From the NCBI GenBank assembly GCA_963793335.1, contig CAWBZS010000020.1:1-64000 (forward strand): a stretch of 64,000 bases of DNA, written 5' to 3'. The notes under the pieces were generated by a model that was not told the DNA's origin, searched no databases, and was given only the letters and a program-made list of their open reading frames with translations. Below are positions 55,720-64,000 of this stretch, in pieces (position 1 is the stretch's first letter; each line of letters starts with the position of its first letter). Source of the DNA: Sva-07 sp963793335 (GTDB taxonomy: Bacteria > Actinomycetota > Acidimicrobiia > Acidimicrobiales > Ilumatobacteraceae). A program made the position numbers and the translations under genes.

Positions 55720-57192
55720 TCAGGGGTCGCTGAGCGGAAGGAACGAACGACTCCACGCTTCGAGCTCGTCGAGGTCGCAGGTGCGCGGGGTGACCACGAG
55801 CAGCACATCGCCGGGCTCGATGACCGTGCTGCCCGTCGGGATCACCGTCGTGTCGTCGCCGCGGTGGATCACGGCCACGCGCGCTCCGCCCGGCGGCGGG
55901 TCGTCACGCAGCTCGATCGTGCGAAGCAGGGTCGTGGGAGGCACGGTGATCTCGATGATGTCGGCGTCGAGGGCGTCGACGGCCACGATCTCGCGCCGCA
56001 CGAACACGCTGTCGTCGGCCACCACCCGAAGACGGCGGGCGAGCGCCCCGATCGTCGGGGCCTGCAGGGCTACCGAGACCACCACGACGACGAAGGCCAC
56101 GTCGAAGATCAGCGCACCGTCGGGATGCCCGGCCGTGAACGGAATGGTGGCGAGCACGACGGGCACCGCGCCGCGCAACCCGCCCCAGGACACCACTGCC
56201 ATCTCCCGCAGCGGTGTCCGCCACCACACGAGCACGGTGGCCACCGCCAGCGGACGTGCCACCAGCACCAGCACCACGACCACGACCAACGCCAGGCCGA
56301 GGTCGCCGAACAGCTCGCTGGGGAACACGAGGATCCCGAGCAGGAGGAAGAGCACGCTCTGGGCCGTCGCTGCCAGCCCCTCGTGGAAGTACAGCACGCT
56401 CCGGCTGGCTCGTTCGGAGCCGGTGAGCACCACGCCGGTCAGGTACACCGCCAGCAGCCCCGATCCGCCGAGCACCGCAGCGCCGCCGTAGGAGATCGCC
56501 GCGATGGCCAGTGTCACCACGCCGAGTGACGCTGCAGCCCCGCCGCGGACGTGATCGACCACCCAGCGCCCGAGCCAGCCCACCAGCAGCCCCACGACGA
56601 TGCCGACCGCGAGTTGTGCCCCGAGATATGCAGCCCAGTCCCAGCCATCAGGATCGGCGCGCCACACCTCGACCATGCCAACGGTGAGCAGCACCGCTGC
56701 TGGGTCGTTGAGTCCGGATTCGAGCTGGAGCAGCTTGCTCGTGCGAACCGGGAGCGGCTCGGTGCGCAGCGCGGCGAAGACGGCAGCAGCGTCGGTCGAG
56801 GCGACGACAGCGCCGAGGAGCAAGGCGGTGGTGGAGTCGAGGTCGATCACCCACCAGGCTGCGAACGCGACAACACCGGCGGTGATCGCAACACCGACGG
56901 TGGCGAGGAGCCCGGCAGGAGCCCCGACCAGGCGGAAGGAGCGTGGCTCGGTGCCGAGGCCACCGTCGAACAGGATCACCGCAAGCGCACCGATCGCGAT
57001 GTTCTGTGCGAGCACGGCGTCGTCGAATTGCACCCAGGCCAATCCGTCGTCGGCAACCGCCATCCCGAGGCCGAGGAAGAGCAACAGGCTCGGGATTCGG
57101 AACCGGGAGGTGAACCCGCTCGCGATGACGCCAACGAGCAGCAGCACGCCGACGAGCAGCACACCAGGGTCGACCGAGAACGACGAGTTCAC
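55720..57192 (-). CDS. Potassium/proton antiporter, CPA1 type with C-terminal TrkA-C domain
   Basis: A 490-residue membrane protein. Helices include LVGVLLLVGVIASGFTSRFR, LLLGAVVASTDAAAVFAALR (conserved DA motif), LESGLNDPAAVLLTVGMVEV and VSWGGLRGAVPVVLATIPFT. The C-terminus after residue 400 is a TrkA-C (RCK-C) domain with strands VRREIVAVDALDADIIEITV and GSTVIEPGDVLLVVTP. This domain order is that of the YcgO/CvrA-like K+/H+ antiporters. The GTG start has a perfect GGAGG ribosome site. It is divergent from nifJ. Confidence 0.9.
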   Translation of the reverse strand: MNSSFSVDPGVLLVGVLLLVGVIASGFTSRFRIPSLLLFLGLGMAVADDGLAWVQFDDAVLAQNIAIGALAVILFDGGLGTEPRSFRLVGAPAGLLATVGVAITAGVVAFAAWWVIDLDSTTALLLGAVVASTDAAAVFAALRTEPLPVRTSKLLQLESGLNDPAAVLLTVGMVEVWRADPDGWDWAAYLGAQLAVGIVVGLLVGWLGRWVVDHVRGGAAASLGVVTLAIAAISYGGAAVLGGSGLLAVYLTGVVLTGSERASRSVLYFHEGLAATAQSVLFLLLGILVFPSELFGDLGLALVVVVVLVLVARPLAVATVLVWWRTPLREMAVVSWGGLRGAVPVVLATIPFTAGHPDGALIFDVAFVVVVVSVALQAPTIGALARRLRVVADDSVFVRREIVAVDALDADIIEITVPPTTLLRTIELRDDPPPGGARVAVIHRGDDTTVIPTGSTVIEPGDVLLVVTPRTCDLDELEAWSRSFLPLSDP

Positions 57193-57239
57193 AACACCTC
57201 CATCCTGCCAGCGGCGCGTCGCCGAGCGACCCGTCGGTG

Positions 57240-57286
57240 CTGCGGTGAGATCGTTGGGTGAGGGGTGCGTTCACCGCTCACCGCAG
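57240..57286. promoter_or_regulatory. Inverted repeat in the divergent antiporter-nifJ promoter region
   Basis: CTGCGGTGAG (57240-57249) is repeated as its exact reverse complement CTCACCGCAG (57277-57286), 27 nt apart. It is in the 148-nt divergent region and resembles a two-site operator or a cruciform. No regulator is identified. Confidence 0.4.
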
Positions 57287-57340
57287 AACGGGACTTTGGG
57301 CGGTCGTCAACGCTGGTCGCGGCCAACGAAGATGGTGAGC

Positions 57341-60300
57341 ATGAGTGCAACGGCCACGGCAGACCTTCCCGCAACCGACCCGGCGGAGGCCGATCCGGCG
57401 AAGGGTGCTGTGGCCACGGCATGTATCGACGGCAACGAGGCGGCGGCGAAGGTGGCCTACGCGCTCTCGGAGGTGGTGGCGATCTATCCGATCACGCCCG
57501 CCTCGGCGATGGGTGAACTCGCAGACGCCTGGTCGGCCAACTCCCAGCCCAACCTGTGGGGCGCAGTCCCCGAGGTCGTCGAGCTGCAATCCGAGGCCGG
57601 TGCCGCCGGCACGCTGCACGGAGCGTTGCAGACCGGCGCGCTGGGCACCACGTTCACAGCGTCGCAGGGCTTGCTGCTGATGCTGCCGAACATGTTCAAG
57701 ATCGCCGGTGAGCTCACCCCGACGGTGATCCACGTCGCAGCACGGGCCATCGCCACGCACGCCCTGTCGATCTTCGGCGACCACAGCGACGTGATGGCGG
57801 CCCGATCGACCGGTTTCTCGATGCTCTGCGCCAGTTCGGTGCAGGAGGCCCACGACTTCGCTGCGGTGTCGCACGTGGCCACGCTGCGCACCCGCGTGCC
57901 GTTCCTGCACTTCTTCGACGGATTCCGTACCTCGCACGAGATCAACAGCATCGAGTTGCTCGCCGACGACGACCTTCGAGCGATGATCACCGAGGACGAC
58001 ATCGCCGCGCACAAGCTGCGCCGCCTGCGTCCGACCGCCCCAGTGGTGCGCGGGACGGCACAGAACCCCGACGTGTTCTTCCAGGCGCGCGAGGCGGCCA
58101 ACAGCTACCACGACGCGGTTCCGGGCGTCGTCGCCGAGGTGTTCGCCGAGCTCGAGGCGCGCACGGGGCGTCGCTACGGACTCGTCGACTACGAAGGCGC
58201 CCCCGACGCCGAGCGGGTCATCGTGATGATGGGCTCGGGTGCGGGCGCCGTCGGTGAGACGGTCGCTCGGCTGGTCGAGGAGGGTGAGAAGGTCGGAGTG
58301 GCGACCATCCGCCTGTTCCGGCCGTTCCCGATCGACGCGCTGCTCGACGCCTTGCCCGACACCGTCCGGTCGATCGCCGTACTCGACCGATGCAAGGAGC
58401 CGGGCTCGGCAGGCGAGCCACTGTTCCAGGATGTGATCACCACCATCGCGGAATCCGATCGCTCGGGGGTGCGCACCATCGGGGGCCGCTACGGGCTCGG
58501 GTCGAAGGAGTTCACGCCGGCGATGGCCAAGGCCGTGTTCGACGAACTCACGCTCGACTCGCCGAAGCGTCGCTTCACCGTCGGCATCGTCGACGACGTC
58601 ACCGATCTCAGCCTGTCCTACGACGACGCCTTCCTCGTCGACCAACCCGGCCGTTCAGCAGTGTTCTACGCACTCGGCAGCGACGGGACGGTCGGCGCCA
58701 ACAAGGCGTCGGTGAAGATCATCGGCCACGAGCCCGACCTGCATGCGCAGGGCTACTTCGTGTACGACTCGAAGAAGTCCGGCTCGATGACCGTGTCGCA
58801 CCTTCGCTTCGGGCCCGAGCCGATCCGGTCGACCTACCTCGTGCAGCAGGCCGATCTCGTTGCCTGCCACCAGTTCGGGCTGCTCGACCGCTTCGACGTG
58901 CTCTCCGACGTGCGCCCCGGCGGCACGTTCCTCCTCAATGCCCCGTACCCCGCCGATCAGGTGTGGGAGCACCTGCCGGCGGCCATGCAGCGCCGGATTC
59001 GCGAACAGAACCTGCGCGTGTTCACCATCGACGCCACGCGAATCGCACGTGAGTTGAAGATGCCCGGTCGCATCAACACGATCATGCAGCCGTGCTTCTT
59101 CGCCCTCACTGACGTGATGGAACTCGATCGTGCGATCGGAGCGATCAAGCAGTCGATCGAGACCGCGTACGGACGTCGGGGTCGGTTGATCGTGGAACGC
59201 AACGAGGCCGCGGTCGACCGTGCCATCGCCGAACTCGCCGAGGTGCCGGTGCCGGCAGCGGCCGCCGACGGAGCGACGGTCATCCTCGAGATCGACGAGA
59301 CCTTCGACATCCTCGAGTCGGCACGAGGAAATGCCGACATCGACTTCATCGACCGGGTCACGATGACGATGATCGCGAACCAGGGCGATCTGCTGCCCGT
59401 CTCGGCGATGCCGGTCGATGGAACGTTCCCCACGGGTACCACCCAGTTCGAGAAGCGCAAGCTGGCGATCGAGATCCCGATCTGGGAAGCCGATCTCTGC
59501 ATCGACTGCGGCAAGTGCGCCGTGGTGTGTCCTCACGCGGCGATCCGGATGAAGGCGTACGAGCCGAGCGAACTCGACGATGCCCCCGACGGCTTCCTCA
59601 CGAAGAAGTTCCGCTCCCGTGAACTCGAGGAACACCAGCTCACCATCCAGGTCGCGCCCGACGACTGCACCGGCTGCGGCATCTGTGTCGACGTGTGCCC
59701 TGCCAAGGACAAGTCGCAGGTCAGGCGCAAGGCGATCAACATGCTCCCCGCGCCGGAACACCGCGAGGTCGAACGTGAACGGTGGGACTTCTTCACGTCG
59801 ATCGCCGAGGTCGATCGGGCGTCGATCACACACGACTCGGTCAAGAACAGCCAACTGCTCCAGCCGTTGTTCGAGTTCTCCGGGGCCTGCTCCGGGTGCG
59901 GCGAGACGCCGTATCTGAAGCTGCTCACCCAGTTGTTCGGCGACCGGTTGGTGGCGGCCAACGCCACCGGCTGCTCGTCGATCTATGGCGGCAACCTGCC
60001 GACCACCCCGTGGACCAAGGACGCCAACGGGCTGGGCCCGGCATGGTCGAACTCGCTGTTCGAGGACAACGCGGAGTTCGGCTACGGCATGCGCCTCGGC
60101 ATCGAACACCACCAGCGTGAATCTCGGCGGTTGGTCGAGGAACTGGCCGACCAGGTCGGCGCCGACCTCACCGCAGCGTTGCTGGCCGACCCGAATCCGA
60201 CCGAGACCGGCGTGGTCGAACAGCGCACCCGCGTCGGCGTGTTGCGTGAACGTCTCGAGGCCCTCGTCGACTCCGACGATCCAGCGGTGGCCGACCGGGC

Positions 60301-61045
60301 ACGCCGGCTCAGCGTGATCGCCGACGAACTGGTGCGGACCAGCACCTGGATCATCGGTGGCGACGGCTGGGCGTACGACATCGGTTTCGGCGGCGTCGAC
60401 CATGTGCTCAGCAGCGGCCGCAACGTCAACCTGCTCGTGCTCGACACCGAGGTGTACTCGAACACCGGCGGTCAGGCGTCCAAGGCGACACCGCTGGGTG
60501 CCGTCGCCAAGTTCGCCATGGCGGGCAAGTCGACGGGCAAGAAGGACCTCGGTGCGATCGCCCGCCGGTACGGCAACGTCTACGTGGCGCAGATCGCCAT
60601 CGGCGGCAGCGACATCCAAACCGTGAAGGCGCTGGCCGAGGCCGACGCGTGGGACGGCCCGTCGCTGATCATCGCCTACTCGACCTGTATCGCCCACGGC
60701 ATCGACATGGAGACCTCGATGTCGCACCAGAAGGACGCGGTGAAGTCCGGCTACTGGCCGCTCTATCGCTACAAGCCGACCACCGACGAGCACGAGCGTC
60801 CGTTCCAACTCGACTCGCGTGCACCCAGCATTCCGCTGAAGGACTTCGCGCTCAAGGAGGCCCGATTCTCGATGCTGGCGAGATCGGATCCCGAGCGTTC
60901 TGCCGAACTGCTCGATTTCGCGCAGCAGGACATCGATGAACGCTGGCGCTACTACGAACAACTCGCCGGGCTCGAACGGATGCTGCCAGCGCCGCACGAC
61001 CTCGATCTCGACGAAGCCGACGAAGGAGACGCCGACGATGCCTGA
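57341..61045 (+). CDS. nifJ: Pyruvate:ferredoxin (flavodoxin) oxidoreductase
   Basis: A 1,234-residue single-chain PFOR. Domains in order: pyruvate-binding domain (VVAIYPITPASAMGELADAW), domain II (RVIVMMGSGAGAVGETVARL), gamma domain (FYALGSDGTVGANKASVKII), an eight-iron ferredoxin domain with CIDCGKCAVVCP (about 719-730) and CTGCGICVDVCP (about 776-787), and the TPP domain (SGACSGCGETPYLKLL; GDGWAYDIGFGGVDHVLSSG, about 1006-1025; NTGGQASKATP). It converts pyruvate to acetyl-CoA, CO2 and reduced ferredoxin or flavodoxin. The ATG at 57341 is used; ATG at 57332 is in frame. The DHOD-like gene overlaps its end by 8 nt, a common pairing. Confidence 0.95.
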   Translation: MSATATADLPATDPAEADPAKGAVATACIDGNEAAAKVAYALSEVVAIYPITPASAMGELADAWSANSQPNLWGAVPEVVELQSEAGAAGTLHGALQTGALGTTFTASQGLLLMLPNMFKIAGELTPTVIHVAARAIATHALSIFGDHSDVMAARSTGFSMLCASSVQEAHDFAAVSHVATLRTRVPFLHFFDGFRTSHEINSIELLADDDLRAMITEDDIAAHKLRRLRPTAPVVRGTAQNPDVFFQAREAANSYHDAVPGVVAEVFAELEARTGRRYGLVDYEGAPDAERVIVMMGSGAGAVGETVARLVEEGEKVGVATIRLFRPFPIDALLDALPDTVRSIAVLDRCKEPGSAGEPLFQDVITTIAESDRSGVRTIGGRYGLGSKEFTPAMAKAVFDELTLDSPKRRFTVGIVDDVTDLSLSYDDAFLVDQPGRSAVFYALGSDGTVGANKASVKIIGHEPDLHAQGYFVYDSKKSGSMTVSHLRFGPEPIRSTYLVQQADLVACHQFGLLDRFDVLSDVRPGGTFLLNAPYPADQVWEHLPAAMQRRIREQNLRVFTIDATRIARELKMPGRINTIMQPCFFALTDVMELDRAIGAIKQSIETAYGRRGRLIVERNEAAVDRAIAELAEVPVPAAAADGATVILEIDETFDILESARGNADIDFIDRVTMTMIANQGDLLPVSAMPVDGTFPTGTTQFEKRKLAIEIPIWEADLCIDCGKCAVVCPHAAIRMKAYEPSELDDAPDGFLTKKFRSRELEEHQLTIQVAPDDCTGCGICVDVCPAKDKSQVRRKAINMLPAPEHREVERERWDFFTSIAEVDRASITHDSVKNSQLLQPLFEFSGACSGCGETPYLKLLTQLFGDRLVAANATGCSSIYGGNLPTTPWTKDANGLGPAWSNSLFEDNAEFGYGMRLGIEHHQRESRRLVEELADQVGADLTAALLADPNPTETGVVEQRTRVGVLRERLEALVDSDDPAVADRARRLSVIADELVRTSTWIIGGDGWAYDIGFGGVDHVLSSGRNVNLLVLDTEVYSNTGGQASKATPLGAVAKFAMAGKSTGKKDLGAIARRYGNVYVAQIAIGGSDIQTVKALAEADAWDGPSLIIAYSTCIAHGIDMETSMSHQKDAVKSGYWPLYRYKPTTDEHERPFQLDSRAPSIPLKDFALKEARFSMLARSDPERSAELLDFAQQDIDERWRYYEQLAGLERMLPAPHDLDLDEADEGDADDA

Positions 61046-62081
61046 TCTGCACACCAACTATCTCGGGCTCTCGCTGCGGTCGCCGCTTGCGGCGTCGGCC
61101 GGCCCGTACACCAGCCAACTCGACCGGATCGAGGAACTCGAGCAGGCGGGCGCCAGCGCGATCGTGCTGCCGTCGCTGTTCGAGGAGCAGATCGAGCACG
61201 AGACCGCCGAGATCGACCGGTTGTTCACGGTGCACGACGACAGCTTCAACGAGGCGGCGTCGTTCTTCCCGGAGGTCAACGACTACGACTCGGCGCTCGA
61301 TCGATACCTCGGCTTGGTCGAAGGTGCGGCGTTGCGTGTCGACGTCCCGGTGATCGCCAGTCTCAACGGCTCGAACATCGGCGGCTGGGTGAAATACGCC
61401 CGGCTGCTCGAAGGCGCCGGCGCCGCGGCGGTGGAGTTGAACCTCTACACGGTCGCGGCCAACCCCGACATCAGTGGTGCTTCGATCGAAGCCGAACACC
61501 TCGAGTTGGTGGCACTGGTGGTCGAGGAGCTCAGCGTGCCGGTGGCGGTGAAGATCTCGCCGTACTACTCGTCGGTGTCGTCGTTCGTGCTCGGGCTCCA
61601 GGGCGCCGGTGCGGCGGGTGTGGTGATGTTCAATCGCTTCTACTCGCCGGACCTCGACCTCGAAACGCTCGAGGTGATGCCGCGCATCGCACTGAGCACA
61701 CCGGAGGAGTTGCGGCTGCCGCTGCGCTGGATCGGCATCGTGCGCGAACAGCTGACGATCTCGATCGCTGGCTCCACCGGGGTCCACACGGGCTTCGACG
61801 CCGCGAAGTTGATCCTCGCAGGGGCGGACGTGGCGATGACGACCTCGGCGTTGCTGCACCATGGCCCAGGGCATCTCGCCACGATCGAAGCGCAGTTGGT
61901 CGACTGGATGACCGAACACGACTACGACTCGGTGGGTCAGATGCGCGGTGCCGTTGCGAGTCATGCGGCCACCGATCCGGCGGCCTACGAGCGGGCCAAC
62001 TACATCGGGAACCTCGCGAGCTACACCAGCCGATTCATCGGCACCGGTGATGTCCCCCTCGCACGCCACCACCCCGAGTGA
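61038..62081 (+). CDS. Dihydroorotate dehydrogenase-like FMN protein
   Basis: A 347-residue TIM-barrel flavoprotein: HTNYLGLSLRSPLAASAGPY, ASAIVLPSLFEEQIEHETAE, VPVIASLNGSNIGGWVKYAR, AAAVELNLYTVAANPDI, VPVAVKISPYYSSVSSF and STGVHTGFDAAKLILAGADV. It lacks the residues that distinguish true PyrD, and relatives beside nifJ are not pyrimidine enzymes; their role in anaerobic or redox metabolism is unknown. It starts 8 nt inside the nifJ 3' end with AAGGAGAC as ribosome site, so it is translationally coupled. Confidence 0.85.
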   Translation: MPDLHTNYLGLSLRSPLAASAGPYTSQLDRIEELEQAGASAIVLPSLFEEQIEHETAEIDRLFTVHDDSFNEAASFFPEVNDYDSALDRYLGLVEGAALRVDVPVIASLNGSNIGGWVKYARLLEGAGAAAVELNLYTVAANPDISGASIEAEHLELVALVVEELSVPVAVKISPYYSSVSSFVLGLQGAGAAGVVMFNRFYSPDLDLETLEVMPRIALSTPEELRLPLRWIGIVREQLTISIAGSTGVHTGFDAAKLILAGADVAMTTSALLHHGPGHLATIEAQLVDWMTEHDYDSVGQMRGAVASHAATDPAAYERANYIGNLASYTSRFIGTGDVPLARHHPE

Positions 62082-62105
62082 TTCGAGGGAGGGTGGGGAG
62101 CGCGG

Positions 62106-63422
62106 TCAGCAGACGGCGCGGACGTAGGGGTACGGGTTGACGGCTCGGCCGCCACCCGGGTGGATCTCGAAGTGGAGGTGGTTGGCGTTGGTGTTGCCGG
62201 TCTTGCCGACGTAGCCGATGACCTCACCCTTGGACACGCTGCGGCTCGACCCCTGCCACGAACTGAGGTGGGCGTAGTAGTACCGGTTGCCGTTGTTGCC
62301 GGTGAGCCAGGCAGCGTTGCCGCCGAGGCGGTTGGTGGAGAACCGCACCGACCCTGATGTGACCGCAACGAGCGGTGTGCCGCCCGGGGACATCATGTCG
62401 ACGCCCTGGTGGCTGCGACCACCCGACCGGGGCGCACCCCAGGTGTCGGAGAACGTGTGGGGGCCACGGATTGGACATGCCAGGCCGCTGCTGGTGCTCG
62501 CCGGTGGGGCCGGGGCCGGGGCCGGGGCCGGGGCTGGAGCGGGAGCTGGTGCGGGAGTCGGAGCTGGTGCTGGTGCTGGAGCTGGTGCTGGTGCAGGTGC
62601 TGGAGCAGGTGCAGGTGCCGTGGTCCCAGAAGGCGCTGCCGGCGATCCGGCGGTGGTCGCGGGTGCGGCGGTGGTGTTGGTGTTGGTGTCGGCGGTGCGC
62701 GCCTGCCGCTGGGCTTCTGCTTCGGCGGCCTGTGCTGTGGCCGCGGCAGCAGCATCGCGCTCGGCTTGGGCAGCGGCCTCCTCGGCGAGTCTGGCCTGAC
62801 GTTGGCGTTCGAGTTCACGCTGCACGGCGACGTCGGCGAGGCGTTGCTCTTCGATCTCGGCGAGCGTCGCCATCTCCTCCTCGGCCGCCACCTGGAGGGC
62901 TTCGTACTGTTCGCGAGCCAGGGCGGTCTGCTCACGTTGCTCGTCGAGCTCGACCTGCTTGGCGCGCACCTCGGTCATCACGGCGTCGAAGTCATCGAGT
63001 TCCACCGAGCCGACGCCGCGCGCAACCGACGCCTGCCGGTCGGCGGTGATGCCGGCGTTCGCCTGATCGAGATCGATCAGCAGCGGCATGGCGCTGCCGG
63101 AGTTGACGAAGCTGCGCTGTGCGCTCTGTTGCAGGCTGATGCGCATCGAGGCCGCTTCGGCTTCGACGTCGGCAAGCTCCTCCTCGGCTGTGGCGATCTC
63201 GACGTCGAGTGTGTCGAGGCGTGAGACGGCATCGAACATCGCCTGTGCGGCGGCATCGGCTCGGTCGCGTGCTGCCTGAATCTCCTGGGCCGCACGAACT
63301 GCGTCGGGATCGTCGGCCTGCGCGACGGACAGTGGAACGATGCCGGACACGAGGGCCACGGCCGACACTGCGGCGACCAGCGCGCCGAGGCGACGCCCGA
63401 TCCGAGGTGCGGTTGCCGACAT
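62106..63422 (-). CDS. M23 peptidoglycan-hydrolase-like protein with coiled coil and Pro-Ala linker
   Basis: A 438-residue exported protein: signal peptide (RRLGALVAAVSAVALVSGIV, ending ...AQA), coiled coil of about 190 residues (DPDAVRAAQEIQAARDRADA onward), a Pro-Ala-Thr-Gly linker with about 25 PA dipeptides (about 250-310) and a LytM/M23 domain at the C-terminus. The zinc site can be read from SHQGVDMMSPGG and HLHFEIHPGG. This coiled-coil plus M23 layout matches EnvC/NlpD-like and RipA-adjacent hydrolases that act at the septum. The Pro-Ala stretch is an evident low-complexity repeat. It converges with the DHOD-like gene. Confidence 0.85.
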   Translation of the reverse strand: MSATAPRIGRRLGALVAAVSAVALVSGIVPLSVAQADDPDAVRAAQEIQAARDRADAAAQAMFDAVSRLDTLDVEIATAEEELADVEAEAASMRISLQQSAQRSFVNSGSAMPLLIDLDQANAGITADRQASVARGVGSVELDDFDAVMTEVRAKQVELDEQREQTALAREQYEALQVAAEEEMATLAEIEEQRLADVAVQRELERQRQARLAEEAAAQAERDAAAAATAQAAEAEAQRQARTADTNTNTTAAPATTAGSPAAPSGTTAPAPAPAPAPAPAPAPAPAPTPAPAPAPAPAPAPAPAPPASTSSGLACPIRGPHTFSDTWGAPRSGGRSHQGVDMMSPGGTPLVAVTSGSVRFSTNRLGGNAAWLTGNNGNRYYYAHLSSWQGSSRSVSKGEVIGYVGKTGNTNANHLHFEIHPGGGRAVNPYPYVRAVC

Positions 63423-63528
63423 GGATCGAGATCCTAGCCCTATATGTCGGTTTCGTGACGATTCGGTGTCGAAGCAGTGGCGGCACCGGCCGGCGGACCG
63501 CTGGTGCTCGGACTGGTGACGACGCAGC

Positions 63529-64000
63529 TCAGTTGGCGACGTCACTGGCGTACGGGAACCAGCGCAGCGTCTCGAAGTCGGTGTTGGTGTCGGGCGCCGA
63601 GCGTCTCGCATCAGGGGTGCACCCGGCGTGGAACAGGTCGTGGGCCGTGGCGAGGTGGCGTGCGAGGTCGATCGGTTCGTGTCGTCGCCGGTTCTCGAAC
63701 TGCATCGCACCGGATGCATAGGAGATCTCCGACAGGCTCATCGAGGGCCCGCGCGAACCTCGCCGGTGATGCCAGAGGCCGGTGTCGGGTTCGAAGTCGT
63801 ATTCGCCGAGCAGGGCGGTGCCGTGCGATGCGATCATCGTCACCGCATCGACGATGTAGTCGAATGTGGCGTCGTCGATGAAGTAGTTGAAGTTGACTCG
63901 AACCCACCCCGGTTTGATGCCTTCGCAACCACGGTTGATCTCGCGTTGGAACTCGTGCGATCGATCGAGGTCGATCCCCAGCAGGCGATGACCGTAGGGA
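63529..64000 (-). CDS. Class V aminotransferase-like PLP protein, C-terminal part (runs off the window)
   Basis: The minus strand is open from the window edge to the stop at 63529. It reads PYGHRLLGIDLDRSHEFQR, EGIKPGWVRVNFNYFIDDAT, FDYIVDAVTMIASHGTALLG, EYDFEPDTGLWHHRRGSRGP and ends HAGCTPDARRSAPDTNTDF plus a short tail. The middle block KPGWxRVNFNYF with FDYIVDAV is the C-terminal domain of cysteine-desulfurase-like or selenocysteine-lyase-like enzymes, with a C-terminal extension. The PLP lysine and active site lie outside the window, so the substrate is unknown. Confidence 0.7.
   Translation of the reverse strand, partial: PYGHRLLGIDLDRSHEFQREINRGCEGIKPGWVRVNFNYFIDDATFDYIVDAVTMIASHGTALLGEYDFEPDTGLWHHRRGSRGPSMSLSEISYASGAMQFENRRRHEPIDLARHLATAHDLFHAGCTPDARRSAPDTNTDFETLRWFPYASDVAN

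Noticed and set aside
53041..56529. A 1,162-residue plus-strand frame opposite the cyd operon and antiporter
   Set aside because: It spans several unrelated genes on the other strand, is extremely rich in His, Glu and Arg and matches no family; it is a shadow frame.

Overview
The window is GC-rich, largely operonic DNA from an actinobacterium. The linkage dciA-like (DUF721), gyrB, gyrA, a DUF3566 protein and tRNA-Ile(GAT) is actinobacterial. Mycothione reductase (mycothiol metabolism), an F420-type PPOX oxidoreductase and a SARP regulator agree with this. The Mrp antiporter operon, the cytochrome bd oxidase, pyruvate:ferredoxin oxidoreductase and the overall style suggest class Acidimicrobiia (Ilumatobacter-like); that placement is an inference. 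No rRNA, CRISPR array, phage or complete insertion sequence was seen.

Layout. 1-7.2 kb: small housekeeping and accessory genes, mostly on the minus strand: a decayed antitoxin-toxin remnant, a thioesterase, CutA, a LmbE/PIG-L deacetylase, three copies of a TIGR03792-like gene (the middle one broken and abutted by an AAA ATPase), a YccF membrane protein, an EF-Tu-domain-2-like lipoprotein and a PPOX oxidoreductase. 7.2-11.2 kb: a large SARP/AfsR-type regulator divergent from a VOC protein and a lipoprotein, with SARP-box-like heptamers upstream of both. 11.3-15.1 kb: a Cys-repeat protein, DoxX-like, a GNAT-methyltransferase fusion, a hydrolase and an SCP2 protein. 15.2-18.2 kb: a RecQ helicase fused to a ComF-like phosphoribosyltransferase domain, then a DprA-like gene. 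18.3-20.9 kb: an ArsR-permease-thioredoxin operon and a phosphotransferase. 21-28.9 kb: the gyrase locus and tRNA-Ile. 29-43 kb: metabolic and redox genes (MgtE-N/CBS, molybdopterin oxidoreductase, NUDIX, mycothione reductase, sugar-lactone oxidase, secreted protease, CmcJ-like oxygenase, nitronate monooxygenase, GSA-aminotransferase-like enzyme, 2-hydroxyacid dehydrogenase, sigma factor). 43.2-49.5 kb: mrpABCDEFG and a small HTH regulator. 49.6-57.2 kb: cydA-cydB-cydDC and a K+/H+ antiporter. 57.3-62 kb: nifJ and a DHOD-like gene. 62.1-64 kb: an M23 peptidase and the 3' end of a class V aminotransferase-like gene.

Sequence quality matters. At least eight genes, including essential gyrA, are split by single-base frameshifts. 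Eleven of about twelve shifts equal one extra base in the given sequence, so most look like uncorrected insertion errors, not pseudogenes. I annotate these genes as whole CDS and mark the shift.

Recurring non-coding signals: (i) a paired palindromic unit with a CCCGGG core in four intergenic regions; (ii) long hairpins between convergent genes; (iii) TAnnnT boxes 6-9 nt before start codons, indicating widespread leaderless transcripts.
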